A stretch of DNA of 64,000 bases. It comes from Cellulomonas sp. P24. Lineage in GTDB: Bacteria > Actinomycetota > Actinomycetes > Actinomycetales > Cellulomonadaceae. The notes under the pieces were generated by a model, which saw nothing but the letters and a program-made list of their open reading frames with translations, made no database searches and was not told the origin of the DNA. Where the stretch lies: positions 2,852,001 to 2,916,000 of the forward strand of contig NZ_JAJDFX010000002.1 of assembly GCF_024704385.1 (NCBI RefSeq), read 5' to 3'. The position numbers and the translations under genes are program-made. Shown piece by piece: positions 10,254 to 19,902 of this stretch. Every line of letters begins with the position of its first letter. Within the stretch, counting starts at the first letter, position 1.

Positions 10254-13200
10254 CGTCCGACGTCTTCGGGACCACCGCACTACGCGACGCGGTCCTGGGG
10301 GCGTGGCAGGCCTCGCCTGCGCGGTTGCGCGAGGACGCCAACCACGAGGAGGACCACGCACGCGGCTACTACCGCGATCGTGTGGTGATCGAGCTCGCCC
10401 AGAACGCGGCAGACGCGGCGACCCGTGCCGGGGTGCCCGGCCGACTGCTCCTCCGCCTGACCACCGGGCCGCACGCGGTCCTGGTCGCGGCGAACACCGG
10501 GACGCCGCTCGACGCGGCCGGTGTCGCGTCGCTCGCCTCGCTGCGGGCGTCCGCCAAGCGGGGGTCATCGGCAGCGAGCGGCGTGGTCGGGCGGTTCGGC
10601 GTCGGATTCGCCGCCGTCCGCGCGGTGGCCGACGAGATCGCCGTGGTGTCGACGTCCGGGGCGGTGCAGTTCTCGCTCGCGCGCTCGCTCGCCGAGCTGG
10701 CACGCCTGACCTCGGCGGACGTCCCCCCGGGCGCGAGCACCGCCCGACGCGACGCGCTCGCGCAGGAGGTCGCGCACCGCGACGGCTCGCTGCCGGTGCT
10801 GCGCCTGCCGTTCGCGCACACCGGGCACCCGCCGGAGGGGTACACGACCGCAGTCGTCCTGTCCCTGCGGGACCACGCCGCCGTGCAGCACGTCACGGCG
10901 CAGCTGCTGTCCGTCGGCGACGCGCTGCTGCTCGCTCTGCCGGGCCTCACCGAGGTGCTCGTCGAGATCGACGACGCCCCGGTGCGACGGATCGCCGACG
11001 TCGAGGACCGGTGGCGGGTGGTGCGCGGCGCCGGGGAGGTCCCGCTCGCCCTCGTCGCGGACCGACCCGTCGAGGAGCGCAGCCAGCGACGCTGGGAGGT
11101 CACCTGGGCGTTGCCGCTCGACGGCGACGAGCCACCGTCCTGGTCGCACGTGGTGCACGCGCCGACGCCGAGCGACGAGCCGTGCACGCTCCCCGCCCTG
11201 CTCGTCGCGACCCTGCCGCTGGACCCGACCCGGCGGCACGTGGCCATGGGAGCCCTCGCGGAGGCGGTGATCGCCCGCGCGGCGGAGGTCTACGGCACGC
11301 TCGCCGCCGAGGTCGCGGCGGACGAGCGTGGCGACCCGCTCGCGCTCGTCCCGACCGGGCTCGCGTCGGGCGCGGTGGACGGTGCCCTGCGCGACGAGAT
11401 CGTCGAGGTGCTGCGCCGCACACCGATGCTGCGCCCGGCATCCGGCGGGGAGCTCCTCGAGCCCGATCGCGCGGTCGCGGTCGCCGGACCGGTCGGCCAG
11501 GACCCGCGGGCGGTCGCGGCGCTCGCGACATGGGGCACGGGCCTCGTCGTCCTGCCTCCCGGGCGCGAGGCGGCGGCGCGGACCGTGGCCGTCGAGCTGC
11601 ACGACCTCGCGGAGGTCGTCGAGGGCCTCCCGCTCGGCGGGGATCCGGCGCACTGGCGCGAGCTGTACGCGGCGCTCGAGCCCTCCGCCACGGACGCCGA
11701 GGTGCGCGAACAGCTCGCAGCGCTGCCGGTGCTGCTCTCCGACGGGCGCACGGTGCGCGGCGCGCGCGGTCTCGTCGCCTGGGACGCGAGCGCCGGACCG
11801 GCGGGCAGCGAGGTCCTCGCCGGTGTCGACGTCCTGAGCAGGTGGGGGCTGCGCGTCGTCGACCCGGGTGCGATGCACCCGCTCCTCGAGCGACTGGGGG
11901 TCCAGGTGAGCGACGCCGGGTCGCTCCTCGCCTCCGACCAGGTACGTCAGGCGGTGCTGGACTGCGCGGACGACGACGACCTCGAGGTCGTCGACGCGGT
12001 GACCGAGGCGGTGCTCGGGCTGCTCGGCGCGGCCCTGGCGGACGGCCGGGTGCCGGCATCGGCGCGGAGCTGGCTCGGCCTGCTGACGTTGCGTGCGGAC
12101 GACGGCGAGCCTGCACCGGCGCACGGTCTCGTGGTGGCCGGTTCTCCGGCCGCCGAGGTGCTCGACGACCGGGTGCTCGCGGCGGTCGACCCCGCGCTCG
12201 TCCGACGCTGGGGGAGCGAGGTCCTGGCCGCGGCCGGTGTGCGCCTCGACCTGGCGGTGACGATCGTGCCCGACGTCGTCGCCGACCCCGACGCGGTCGA
12301 CCTCAGCGGTGGTGACCTCGAAGGGGGAAGCGACGACCCCGGCGTGCTCGCCGCCCAGCTCCTCGACGGGTGGGAGGAGTACCTCGAGCTGCTGGTCGAG
12401 GTGCTCGGCGCGGGGACCTACGTGGGTGAGGTACCGGCCGTCGCGGATCTCGACGCGGTGCGCGACGACGCATGGCCGCAGGTGCTCGCGCGGCTGACCG
12501 ACGAGCCCGAGCTCCGCCGTGCCCTGCTCGCCCCGCCGGCCGGGGTCGCGTCGTACACGGCGTGGTGGCTGCGCACCAGGTCCGGGCTCGGCCTCGATCG
12601 ACCGTTCGGCTGCTCCGACGCGGACCCGGTCGTGAGGCTCCTGCTCCCGCCGGCGCCGGCCGTGCTCGCCGGCGCGGACGACGACGTGCAGCGCGCGCTC
12701 GGGGGGCTTCTCCGGCTCGGGGACCTGGACGCCCACGGCTGGGAGAGCGTGCTCGACCGGCTCGGCGAGATCGACCGGACTGACGGGATCGACCGGGCTG
12801 CCGACGCCGACGGGTCCGGTGCCGTCGCGCCGGAGGTGGCCGTCGCCGTCTGGCAGGGGCTGGCCGCGGCGGCGCGTGCAGGGGTCGACCTCGCGGATGC
12901 CGTCACGTCGCTGCCGTGCCTGCGGCCGGCCGACGACGGGCTCGCGGTCCGGATGACTCCGGTCGAGGACGCCGCGGTGCTCGCCAGCCCGATGTGGGCG
13001 CAGCGCACCGACGTCGCGGGGCTGGTGCCGTGCCCGCCGGCGGTGGCCGAGGTGCTCGCGCAGGCGCTCGACCTGCCGCTCGTCGACGAGCTTGCCGAGG
13101 GAGCCGTCGGGGCGTCCGACGAGGCCCGTCGGGGCCCGGTGCCGGACGGCGTGCGCGACCTGCTGGGGCGGTGCCCCGAGACCTGGTACGAGCACGACGA

Positions 13201-13411
13201 CCTGACCGTCGACGGCGTGGCGGTCGCGTGGTGGGTCGAGGGCGACGGACCGGACGCCGTGATCCATGCCGGTCACCTGGCGGGACTGGCACGCGGGCTC
13301 GCGCAGGCGTCCGGCCGGTGGGACCTGCGGCACGCCGTGGACGTGCTGCTCGCCGCGCCCGAGCGGCGGACCGAGCTCGTGCTGGAGCAGGCAACCGATG
13401 ACCTCGCGTGA
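10250..13411 (+). CDS. Sacsin-like GHKL ATPase-domain protein
   Basis: A protein of about 1,053 residues starting at GTG 10250, which overlaps the preceding TGA. The N-terminus carries a GHKL (Hsp90/sacsin type) nucleotide-binding fold: the N-box VVIELAQNAADAA, a following NTGTPLD, and the glycine-rich lid GVVGRFGVGF. Actinobacterial proteins of this layout are annotated as sacsin N-terminal ATPase-like domain proteins or as molecular chaperone Hsp90. The remaining roughly 800 residues are Ala/Val/Leu/Asp-rich without recognisable motifs. No membrane segments are seen. A chaperone-like or nucleic-acid-related role is possible but unsupported. The MFS transporter start lies inside its last codons. 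Confidence 0.75.
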   Translation: MTSDVFGTTALRDAVLGAWQASPARLREDANHEEDHARGYYRDRVVIELAQNAADAATRAGVPGRLLLRLTTGPHAVLVAANTGTPLDAAGVASLASLRASAKRGSSAASGVVGRFGVGFAAVRAVADEIAVVSTSGAVQFSLARSLAELARLTSADVPPGASTARRDALAQEVAHRDGSLPVLRLPFAHTGHPPEGYTTAVVLSLRDHAAVQHVTAQLLSVGDALLLALPGLTEVLVEIDDAPVRRIADVEDRWRVVRGAGEVPLALVADRPVEERSQRRWEVTWALPLDGDEPPSWSHVVHAPTPSDEPCTLPALLVATLPLDPTRRHVAMGALAEAVIARAAEVYGTLAAEVAADERGDPLALVPTGLASGAVDGALRDEIVEVLRRTPMLRPASGGELLEPDRAVAVAGPVGQDPRAVAALATWGTGLVVLPPGREAAARTVAVELHDLAEVVEGLPLGGDPAHWRELYAALEPSATDAEVREQLAALPVLLSDGRTVRGARGLVAWDASAGPAGSEVLAGVDVLSRWGLRVVDPGAMHPLLERLGVQVSDAGSLLASDQVRQAVLDCADDDDLEVVDAVTEAVLGLLGAALADGRVPASARSWLGLLTLRADDGEPAPAHGLVVAGSPAAEVLDDRVLAAVDPALVRRWGSEVLAAAGVRLDLAVTIVPDVVADPDAVDLSGGDLEGGSDDPGVLAAQLLDGWEEYLELLVEVLGAGTYVGEVPAVADLDAVRDDAWPQVLARLTDEPELRRALLAPPAGVASYTAWWLRTRSGLGLDRPFGCSDADPVVRLLLPPAPAVLAGADDDVQRALGGLLRLGDLDAHGWESVLDRLGEIDRTDGIDRAADADGSGAVAPEVAVAVWQGLAAAARAGVDLADAVTSLPCLRPADDGLAVRMTPVEDAAVLASPMWAQRTDVAGLVPCPPAVAEVLAQALDLPLVDELAEGAVGASDEARRGPVPDGVRDLLGRCPETWYEHDDLTVDGVAVAWWVEGDGPDAVIHAGHLAGLARGLAQASGRWDLRHAVDVLLAAPERRTELVLEQATDDLA

Positions 13412-14668
13412 CTTCTCGCTCACCAGCCTGATCCCCGGGGTGTTCCTACCGACGATCGTCTTCGAGATCGGCATCGGCGCCGTCCTGCCGGTGATCGCCC
13501 TGACCGGACGCAACCTCGGCGGCAGCATCGCGGTGGCCGGCCTGCTCGTGTCGATGCTGGCGATCGGGCAGATCCTCGGCGACGTCCCGGCCGGTGCGCT
13601 CGCGGCGAGGATCGGCGACCGTCGGGCGATGGTGCTGGCGGCGTCGGTGACGATCGTGACCCTCGGCGCGAGTGCGCTCGCGCGGTCGGTCTGGGTGCTC
13701 GGCGCCGGCGTGCTCGCGACCGGCGCGGCCAACGCCGTGTTCATGCTCGCGCGGCAGTCCTACCTGACCGAGGCGAGTCCCGTCCTGCGGCGGGCCCGCG
13801 CGCTGTCGACGCTGGCCGGGGTGCAGCGCATCGGGACGTTCATCGGACCGTTCGCCGGTGCGCTCGTCATCCACCTGGCCGGGGTCGGCGCGGTGTACTG
13901 GCTGGCCGTCGGCACGTCGGCGGTCGCGGCGGTGATCGTGGCCGTCGTGCCCGATGTCGCGGACACCGCCGAGACCGCCGCCGCGAAGCTGCGGGCGGCG
14001 ACGGTCGTGCCGATGCGGCGGATCGTCGCCGACCACCGCCAGGTGTTCCTCACGCTCGGGTTCGCGGTGCTCGCCGTCGGCGCCGTCCGGGGGCGCGCCA
14101 GACGATCCTGCCGTTGTGGACCGAGCACCTCGGGATGTCCGCGACCACGACGAGCCTGGTGTTCGGGCTGTCCGGGGCGGTCGACATGCTGCTCTTCTAC
14201 CCGTCGGGGAAGGTCATGGACCGGATGGGGCGCCTGTGGGTGGCGATCCCGTCGATGCTCGTGATGGCGGTCGCGATGATCGCCCTGCCGTTCTCGCACA
14301 CCGTGGCGGCGGTCAGCATCGTCGCGATGATCCTCGGCTTCGGCAACGGGATCGGGTCCGGGATCCTCATGACCCTGGGAGCCGACGTCGCACCGGCCGA
14401 CCGGCGTGCGCAGTTCCTGGGCGTCTGGCGCGTGATCCAGGACACCGGCAACGCCGGGGGACCGCTCCTGGTCGCCGCCGGCGCCGCGCTCGGCAGCCTC
14501 GGCGCCGGGATCCTGGCGACCGGGACGACGGCGCTGCTCGCGGCAGGAGCGCTCGCGCGGTGGGTGCCGCGGTGGTCCGTGCACGCGAACCGGGGCACGC
14601 GGCGTCGAGCCGCCGAGCAGGCCGCCGCGGCGTCGGCCGACGTCGCGGTCGAGCCGGGCGCGCGCTGA
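13398..14668 (+). CDS. MFS transporter, one apparent frameshift
   Basis: A major facilitator superfamily permease of about 420 residues, starting at ATG 13398 and overlapping the end of the ATPase gene by 14 bases. The first half (to about 14088) gives six hydrophobic segments plus the loop 2-3 signature (AARIGDRRAMVLA, a GXXXDRXGRR variant). The second half (from about 14094) gives the remaining segments, with the matching signature GKVMDRMGRLWV. The frame breaks in the G run 14089-14093; removing one G restores AVRGARQTILPLWTEHLG. The likely status is intact in the organism. The substrate cannot be inferred. The coding end lies in a 16-base tandem repeat. Confidence 0.85.
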
Positions 14669-14714
14669 GCCGGGCGCGCGCTGAGCCGGGCGCGCGCTGA
14701 GCCGGGCGCGCGCT
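14651..14714. repeat. Four tandem copies of a 16-bp GC-only unit
   Basis: Four perfect head-to-tail copies of gagccgggcgcgcgct, with a degraded continuation (gagcagagc). The first copy encodes the last residues of the MFS transporter (EPGAR) and the stop TGA spans its junction with the second copy, so changes in copy number would leave the protein unchanged. The block fills most of the convergent gap before the DedA gene. Confidence 0.95.
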
Positions 14715-14762
14715 GAGCCGGGCGCGCGCTGAGCAGAGCACGGGCCGAGCAGAGCGCGTCGG

Positions 14763-15362
14763 TCAGGACCGGTGCGCCCGGACCCGCCAGACCACGAACG
14801 CGACCAGGGCGATGACGAGGGCGATCAGTGCGGCGTCCCGGCCGATCGTCCGCTCCACGGCGGCGTAGGACGCACCTGCCAGGTAGCCCGCGGTCACGAC
14901 GACGCTGCCCCAGATGATCCCGCCGGTCGCGTTGAACGCGAGGAACACCGGATAGCGCATCCGCGCGGTACCGGCGAGCGCCGGCATGACCGCCCGGAAG
15001 AACGCGACCCCGCGCCCCAGCAGGACGGCCCAGCCGCCGCGTCGCTGGAGGAACCGCTGCGCCTGCTCGAGGCGGTCCCGATGGCGGGCCAGCGCCTTCA
15101 GCTCGAGCACCCGGCCGCCGTAGTGGCGACCGACCTCGTAGCCGACGGTGTCGCCGACGATCGCCGCGGCGATCACGACCGCGAGGATCGCCTGGAACGC
15201 GACCTGACCCCGGTTGGCGGCCACGCCGCCGAGGATCGCGGCGGTCTCACCGGGGAGCACGAAGCCGACGAACAAGGCGTCCTCGGCGAAGACGACGAGG
15301 CCGACGACGGTCAGCACGACCCAGGCCGGGGCACCGAGGATGTTCTCGAGGATGCCGCTCAT
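14763..15362 (-). CDS. DedA family membrane protein
   Basis: A 199-residue integral membrane protein of the DedA (VTT/SNARE-associated) family, which acts in lipid carrier flipping and membrane homeostasis. The hallmark region is seen: a hydrophobic N-terminal helix, the GFVLPGETAAILGG motif with the conserved membrane-embedded Glu, then GDTVGYEVGRHYG and the Arg-containing GRGVAFFRAVMPALAG. About four to five hydrophobic segments are visible. Its length is normal. It follows the DUF2530 gene closely on the same strand (start 15362, DUF2530 stop 15373) and is convergent with the MFS gene. Confidence 0.92.
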   Translation of the reverse strand: MSGILENILGAPAWVVLTVVGLVVFAEDALFVGFVLPGETAAILGGVAANRGQVAFQAILAVVIAAAIVGDTVGYEVGRHYGGRVLELKALARHRDRLEQAQRFLQRRGGWAVLLGRGVAFFRAVMPALAGTARMRYPVFLAFNATGGIIWGSVVVTAGYLAGASYAAVERTIGRDAALIALVIALVAFVVWRVRAHRS

Positions 15363-15372
15363 CCGCGCGGCG

Positions 15373-15630
15373 CTACTCCGCAGCCGAGGCGGCGCCCCGG
15401 TGACGGCGGTCCCACCGCAGGCCGAGGAGGCCGAGCGCCAGTCCGGCCACGCAGGTCGCGGGGACGGTCCAGGGTGCGTCGGCCAGCCACCACAGCAGGC
15501 CGCCGACGACCGTCGCGACCGCCCAGACGGCCATGCCGACGAGGCTCACGGCGCGCAGGTCGACGTCGAGGGGCGGCGGTGAGGCGCGGCGGCGGTCGGG
15601 ACGCAACGCCATCGACAGGACGGAGGGCAC
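15373..15630 (-). CDS. DUF2530 small membrane protein
   Basis: An 85-residue protein with two hydrophobic segments (LVGMAVWAVATVVGGLLWWL and VPATCVAGLALGLLGL) separated by a short loop, preceded by PPPLDVDLRAV, the conserved lead-in of the actinobacterial DUF2530 family. The C-terminus is basic (RWDRRHRG). Function is unknown. It sits immediately upstream of dedA on the same strand. Confidence 0.75.
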   Translation of the reverse strand: MPSVLSMALRPDRRRASPPPLDVDLRAVSLVGMAVWAVATVVGGLLWWLADAPWTVPATCVAGLALGLLGLRWDRRHRGAASAAE

Positions 15631-15716
15631 GGGGTGAGACTACCCGTCGCCGCGCCAGCTGGTCAGGGCTGGTCAGGGTCGGTCCGGACCGCCCGGTCAG
15701 AGCCGATCAGTGCTGG

Positions 15717-16994
15717 TCAGGACCGGTCGTGGGACGACCGTGTCCCTGCGAGGGACGTCGCGGTGCCGAACGCGGCGGCGACGGCGGCGAGGTACACGGT
15801 CGCCACGTCGGACGGGACGAACCCGGTCGCCTGCACCGCGGCGATGTCGTTCTCCTCGTGCGCGAGCACGGCGGCGAGCGCGGCACCGTACGGGCCGGTG
15901 TTGTCGCGCAAGGCGTTCGCGACGTCGGCCGAGACCCCTGTCCGGTTCGCGAGCTCGCTCGGTGCCGCGCTCTGGTGCGAGGCGATCGCCGAGAGCAGCC
16001 CGACGGTGTAGGCGGCGTCGGAGCCGGCGAGCGTCCGGCAGGCGGTGGCGCGGGCGAGGATGAACCACAGCGAGCCGAGGGAGCTGGGGCGAGCATCCAT
16101 GAGCGAGGCCATCGCCAGGGCGCCGAGCTGCTGCGGCCCGACGAGGACGACCGCCTGCCGCACCGAGTCGACCTGACGACGCAGGGCGACGGCGCTCGAG
16201 TTGACGAGGCGCAGCACCCGCACCGCGAGCTCGGGGTCCGCGCTGACGACACGCACCACCGCGACGTGGTCGATCTCCTCGGCGCTGAGCAGCTGCATGA
16301 GCTCGAGGCACTGGAGCTCGCCGGCGCTGAAGCTGGTCGTCGGCATCGGGGCGTCGCGGCTGAAGATCGGGCCCTGGAGCAGGTCGACGCCGAGTGCCAT
16401 GCCGAGCTGGGTCCGCGGGTCCGAGTCGGCCCGCTCACCGATCACGGCGACGCCGTCCTGGTGCGCGCGTTCGACGAGGTCACGCAGGACGTCGACGTCG
16501 GAGCTGAGGTCGACCTTGACGAAGTGCGCCGAGGGCAGCAGGGCGTCCTGGGCCGGCGTGCCCGTGTAGTCGGCCAGGGCGATGCGGATCTGCCGGTCGC
16601 TCAGCGCGTCGACGGCGTCGGCGGCGTCGAGGCGCTCGGCGAAGGTCGCAGGGACCTCGAGCACGAGTCCGCCGACGGGGGTCGGCACCGAGGCCGTCCC
16701 GCGCAGCATCCCCGGTGTGGCCCGGAGGAACAGTGCGCAGTCGCCGGCGAGCGTCGCCATGTGGAGCTGGGCGTACTGGTTCTCGACCGTGATCTCCGAC
16801 GGTTCCCGCGTGAGCGGACCCCAGCCCGGGGTGTGCAGGCTGACCTGCACCGCGTAGCCGTAGACGCTGCGGTCGGAGCGGATCACCGGCTGACGGTGCA
16901 CCGCGACCTGCGTCGGGGCCACCGCCGCCGCGTTCTCGTCGGGTGGGTTCCCCGGCAGGTGCGGGTCCACAGGAATGTTGCTCATCTCGTCCAT
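15717..16994 (-). CDS. HDOD-domain protein with degenerate EAL-like N-terminus
   Basis: A 425-residue protein of the YuxH type: an N-terminal EAL-like half followed by an HDOD domain. Residues of about 30-200 begin with VAVHRQPVIRSDRSVYGYAV, which aligns with the opening of EAL domains, but the E-A/L-L signature is replaced (YAVQVSL) and the later metal ligands are not evident, so c-di-GMP hydrolysis is unlikely. Residues of about 215-400 carry the HDOD region (VRVVSADPELAVRVLRLVNS), a family used as a signalling or chemotaxis output. It lies downstream of fliW on the same strand with a hairpin between, and is probably part of or linked to the flgN unit. Start choice: ATG 16994, or ATG 16985 equally possible. 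Confidence 0.8.
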   Translation of the reverse strand: MDEMSNIPVDPHLPGNPPDENAAAVAPTQVAVHRQPVIRSDRSVYGYAVQVSLHTPGWGPLTREPSEITVENQYAQLHMATLAGDCALFLRATPGMLRGTASVPTPVGGLVLEVPATFAERLDAADAVDALSDRQIRIALADYTGTPAQDALLPSAHFVKVDLSSDVDVLRDLVERAHQDGVAVIGERADSDPRTQLGMALGVDLLQGPIFSRDAPMPTTSFSAGELQCLELMQLLSAEEIDHVAVVRVVSADPELAVRVLRLVNSSAVALRRQVDSVRQAVVLVGPQQLGALAMASLMDARPSSLGSLWFILARATACRTLAGSDAAYTVGLLSAIASHQSAAPSELANRTGVSADVANALRDNTGPYGAALAAVLAHEENDIAAVQATGFVPSDVATVYLAAVAAAFGTATSLAGTRSSHDRS

Positions 16995-17032
16995 CTGATC
17001 GTCCGTCGCACCGGTTGCGTGAGGAGTCGTGT

Positions 17033-17052
17033 GGCGTGACCGTGGTCACGCC
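17033..17052 (-). terminator. Hairpin after fliW
   Basis: A perfect 8-bp inverted repeat (ggcgtgac / gtcacgcc) with a 4-base loop, ten bases beyond the fliW stop. There is no T tract, as is common in high-GC genomes. It may end or attenuate the flgN-flgK-flgL-fliW transcript before the HDOD gene. Confidence 0.45.
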
Positions 17053-17061
17053 GACGTCACC

Positions 17062-17484
17062 TCAACCGAGGGGGGCGCGCAGCGGCCACCCGGAGTCGTC
17101 GAGCACCGTCTGGACGGCCCTGCCGGTCCGCGCGTTGATGACGATCGGGGCGAGCAGGTTCGCGGTCGCCGGCTCGTCGCCCTGCGGAGGGCTGACCACC
17201 GTCAGCAGGACGGTGTCGTCCTCGGTCAGGTCGAGGGACTCGCGGACCGCGGCCGGGATCACCGGGGTGTAGGTCGCGAAGAACTCGCGCGGCGGCACGA
17301 CGAAGAGGCGCACCGGGGGCTCGTCATGGCTCCGGAGGGCGAAGAGCACGCCGATCTCGTCGAGCGGTGTCAACGAGTAGCGCACGTGTCCCGGGAGCCC
17401 GGGCAGCGGCGTCGTCAGCTCGAGGGTGTCCGGGATGTCCACGTGGGCGCCGGGCAGGCCGACCGAGACGAGCACGGCGGTCAC
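17062..17484 (-). CDS. fliW: Flagellar assembly factor FliW
   Basis: A 140-residue FliW homologue. In Bacillus subtilis FliW binds flagellin and, when free, binds and inhibits CsrA, coupling flagellin translation to export. Family features seen are PLPGLPGHVRYSLTPLD near the start, the FALRSHDEPPVRLFVVPP segment, and LLTVVSPPQ followed by ANLLAPIVINARTGRAVQ, which matches the conserved end of FliW. Its start overlaps the flgL stop by four bases. csrA is about 30 kb away in the same window and the flagellin leader has a CsrA-type hairpin, so the whole circuit is present. Confidence 0.88.
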   Translation of the reverse strand: MTAVLVSVGLPGAHVDIPDTLELTTPLPGLPGHVRYSLTPLDEIGVLFALRSHDEPPVRLFVVPPREFFATYTPVIPAAVRESLDLTEDDTVLLTVVSPPQGDEPATANLLAPIVINARTGRAVQTVLDDSGWPLRAPLG

Positions 17485-18443
17485 TTGAGGTAGTCCATGA
17501 GCGAGGGCTGCAGGGACTTGCCCGCGGCGGCGAGAGCGCCCTGGTACGTGACGGACTGCTGCTGGATCTTCAAGATCATCTCCGCGAGGTCGACATCCTG
17601 GACCGACGACACCTGCGCGCTCAACGCGACCTGCTTCGAGCCGAGGATGGTCTGGGCACTGGTGATCTGGTTCTGCTGGGCGCCGATCGCCGACTGCTGG
17701 GCGGAGATCGTGCTGAGGCGCGCATCGATCGCGGTGAGGTCAACGGTCGCGCTCACGCCGCTGCGGATCTCGGCGGACATCTTGTCGAGGAGCGCGAAGA
17801 CCGACGGGTTCGCCGGGTCGACGACGCCTCCGGTGTCGTTGCCGAACACTGCCGAGGCGGAGGCGTCGACGCGGACGGTCGTGTCGGCCGAGACGCGGCG
17901 CTGCACGGACGCGCCGGGGACGTCATTGGCCGTGTAGGTGGCCGGGGTCGCCGGGGTGGGCGGCGGGCCGGGGGTCGCGGGGGTCCCGGGCGTCACGGTG
18001 ATCGCCGTCGCGGTGTTCGACGTGCCTGCGAACACGTTGCGCCCCAGGAGCTTGGTGTTGGCGAGGCTGAGGAGCTCCTTCTTCAGGCTGTCGATCTCCG
18101 TCGCGAGGGCCTCGCGACCGGTCGCGCTCATGGAGGCGGTGTTGCCGCTCTGGACCGCGAGGTCCCGGGCGCGCTGCAGGGTCGCGACCGACGAGCTCAG
18201 GGTGCTGTCGATCGTGCTGAGCCACGCGGTGCCGTCGTTCGCGTTCCGCTGGTACTGGGTCGCGGCCCGCTGGTCGGCCTTGAGCCGCAGCAGAGCCGAC
18301 GTGCCGCTCGGGTCGTCGGACGGCTTGCTGATCTTGGTGCCGCTGGACATCTCGTTCTGCAGCGCCGCTGCTGCGGCGAGGTTCATCTGCACGTTGGCGA
18401 GCGTCGACCGCTGGATCGTCTGCTGGGTCACCCGGCTGATCAT
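17481..18443 (-). CDS. flgL: Flagellar hook-filament junction protein FlgL
   Basis: A 320-residue hook-associated protein 3, which joins the FlgK layer to the filament. The N-terminus (MISRVTQQTIQRSTLANVQ, then SSGTKISKPSDDPSG) is the conserved flagellin-like D0/D1 helix, and the C-terminus (DLAEMILKIQQQSVTYQGAL) is the matching export and assembly helix. The middle contains a Pro/Thr/Ala-rich insert (residues of about 150-175). The start is ATG 18443, three bases after the flgK stop; a GTG six bases upstream overlaps the flgK stop and is also possible. Confidence 0.93.
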   Translation of the reverse strand: MISRVTQQTIQRSTLANVQMNLAAAAALQNEMSSGTKISKPSDDPSGTSALLRLKADQRAATQYQRNANDGTAWLSTIDSTLSSSVATLQRARDLAVQSGNTASMSATGREALATEIDSLKKELLSLANTKLLGRNVFAGTSNTATAITVTPGTPATPGPPPTPATPATYTANDVPGASVQRRVSADTTVRVDASASAVFGNDTGGVVDPANPSVFALLDKMSAEIRSGVSATVDLTAIDARLSTISAQQSAIGAQQNQITSAQTILGSKQVALSAQVSSVQDVDLAEMILKIQQQSVTYQGALAAAGKSLQPSLMDYLK

Positions 18444-18445
18444 GG

Positions 18446-19886
18446 TCACCGCCCCACCATGCCGGTGCGGTTGATCAGCGTGTCGAGCATCTGGTCGATC
18501 GCGGTGAGCACACGCGCGGACCCCTCGTACGCACGCTGGTACGTCAGCATGTTCGTCGCCTCCTCGTCGGTGCTCACGCTCGTCTGCGCCATCTGGAGTC
18601 CTTCCGCACTCGAACGGGCCGCCTCGGCGACGGTCGCCCTGCTCGTCGCGCTCTTCGCGTCGACGCCGAGCTTCACCACGAACGCCGACCAGGTCGTGTC
18701 CGGGCTGCCCGAGGCCGAGGCGAGCTGGCTGATGGAGTCGGCGAGCGAACCGTCGACGAGGCCGCCGGTGGTCGTCGCCGCCGCGATCTTCGTGGTGTCC
18801 GTGATCGCGACCGACAGGCCAAGGGCTGCGGGCTGCGTCGGGTCGAGGGCGAAGAAGTCCCCTGCGGGGTTCCCGCTCTGGTCCTGCCCGGTCGAGTGCA
18901 CCGCGTTCACGGTGGTCGCGAGCGCGGTCGCGACCGCGTTGTACGACGCCGCTGCCTCGGTCAGCATGCCGCCGGTGCCGGAGGCGTCGGGGGGAGCGAG
19001 CACCGAGAGCGTCCCGGCGAGCTTCCCGCCCGACAGCGGGACCTGGACGGCCGGGTTCGCGGCCCACACGATCTGCACGGTGTTCGCGGGCGGAGCCGAC
19101 GTGGTCGCGTTCGTGAAGGTCGCCGCGCCGGTGACCGCGATGGCGTTCGCGCGGGCGCCGTCGACCAGGGCGTTGCCGCCCACCAGGACGTCGACCGTGC
19201 CGTTGTCCTTGATTCGCGCCGTCGCCCCGGTGAGGCTCGAGAGCTGGGTGATGAGCTGGTCGCGCTTGTCCATGAGCTCGTTCGCCGAGCCGCCGGCATT
19301 GGTGATCGACAGGATCTTGGCGTTCAGGTCGGCGACCGAGGAGGCCGTCGTGTTCACGTCGCTGACCATGCTCGTCAGGTCGCTGCGGCTCTGCGACCAC
19401 TCGGTCGAGGCTGACGCGTAGAGCGTCTTGAGTCGGTCGACCACCGCCTGGGAGTCCTGCAGGACGACGGACCGGGTGGCTGCCGAGTCGGGGGGTGTTC
19501 GCGAGGTCGGACCATGCCGACCACATCGTGCTCAGCTGGTTGGACAGCCCGGTGGTGCTCGGCTCCCCGACCGTCGTCTCGAGGTTCGCGTACGACGTCG
19601 CCTGGACCGCGAGCTGCGCCGAGGTCCCGGTCGCGGTCCGCAGCCGCGCGTCGAGGAACGCGTCGCCGAGCCGCGAGATGCTCGTCACGGTCGCCCCGTT
19701 CCCGGAGGTCGGGACGCTCGAGTACATCGACGGCGTCGACAGGCCGGCGATCGACGAGATGTCGGCACGCTGCCGGGTGTACCCGACGGTGCTGGCGTTC
19801 GCGATGTTCTGGCCGGCCACGTCCAGCGCCTGGCGCTGGGCCATGAGGGAGCTCAGCGCGGTGCTGATCCCGGAGAAGGTGCTCAT
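18446..19886 (-). CDS. flgK: Hook-associated protein FlgK, one apparent frameshift
   Basis: Hook-associated protein 1, about 480 residues. The N-terminus (MSTFSGISTALSSLMAQRQA, with NIANASTVGYTRQR) is the conserved rod/hook D0 helix and asparagine motif, and the C-terminus (EEATNMLTYQRAYEGSARVL) is the matching helix. The frame changes in the six-base G run 19490-19495, about residue 131. Removing one G restores LANTPDSAATRSVVLQDSQAV, matching the family, so I treat the gene as intact. A truncated FlgK would abolish filament assembly in an otherwise complete cluster. It is followed by flgL and preceded by flgN with a 16-base gap. Confidence 0.9.
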
Positions 19887-19902
19887 CGTCCGCGCGCTCC
19901 TC

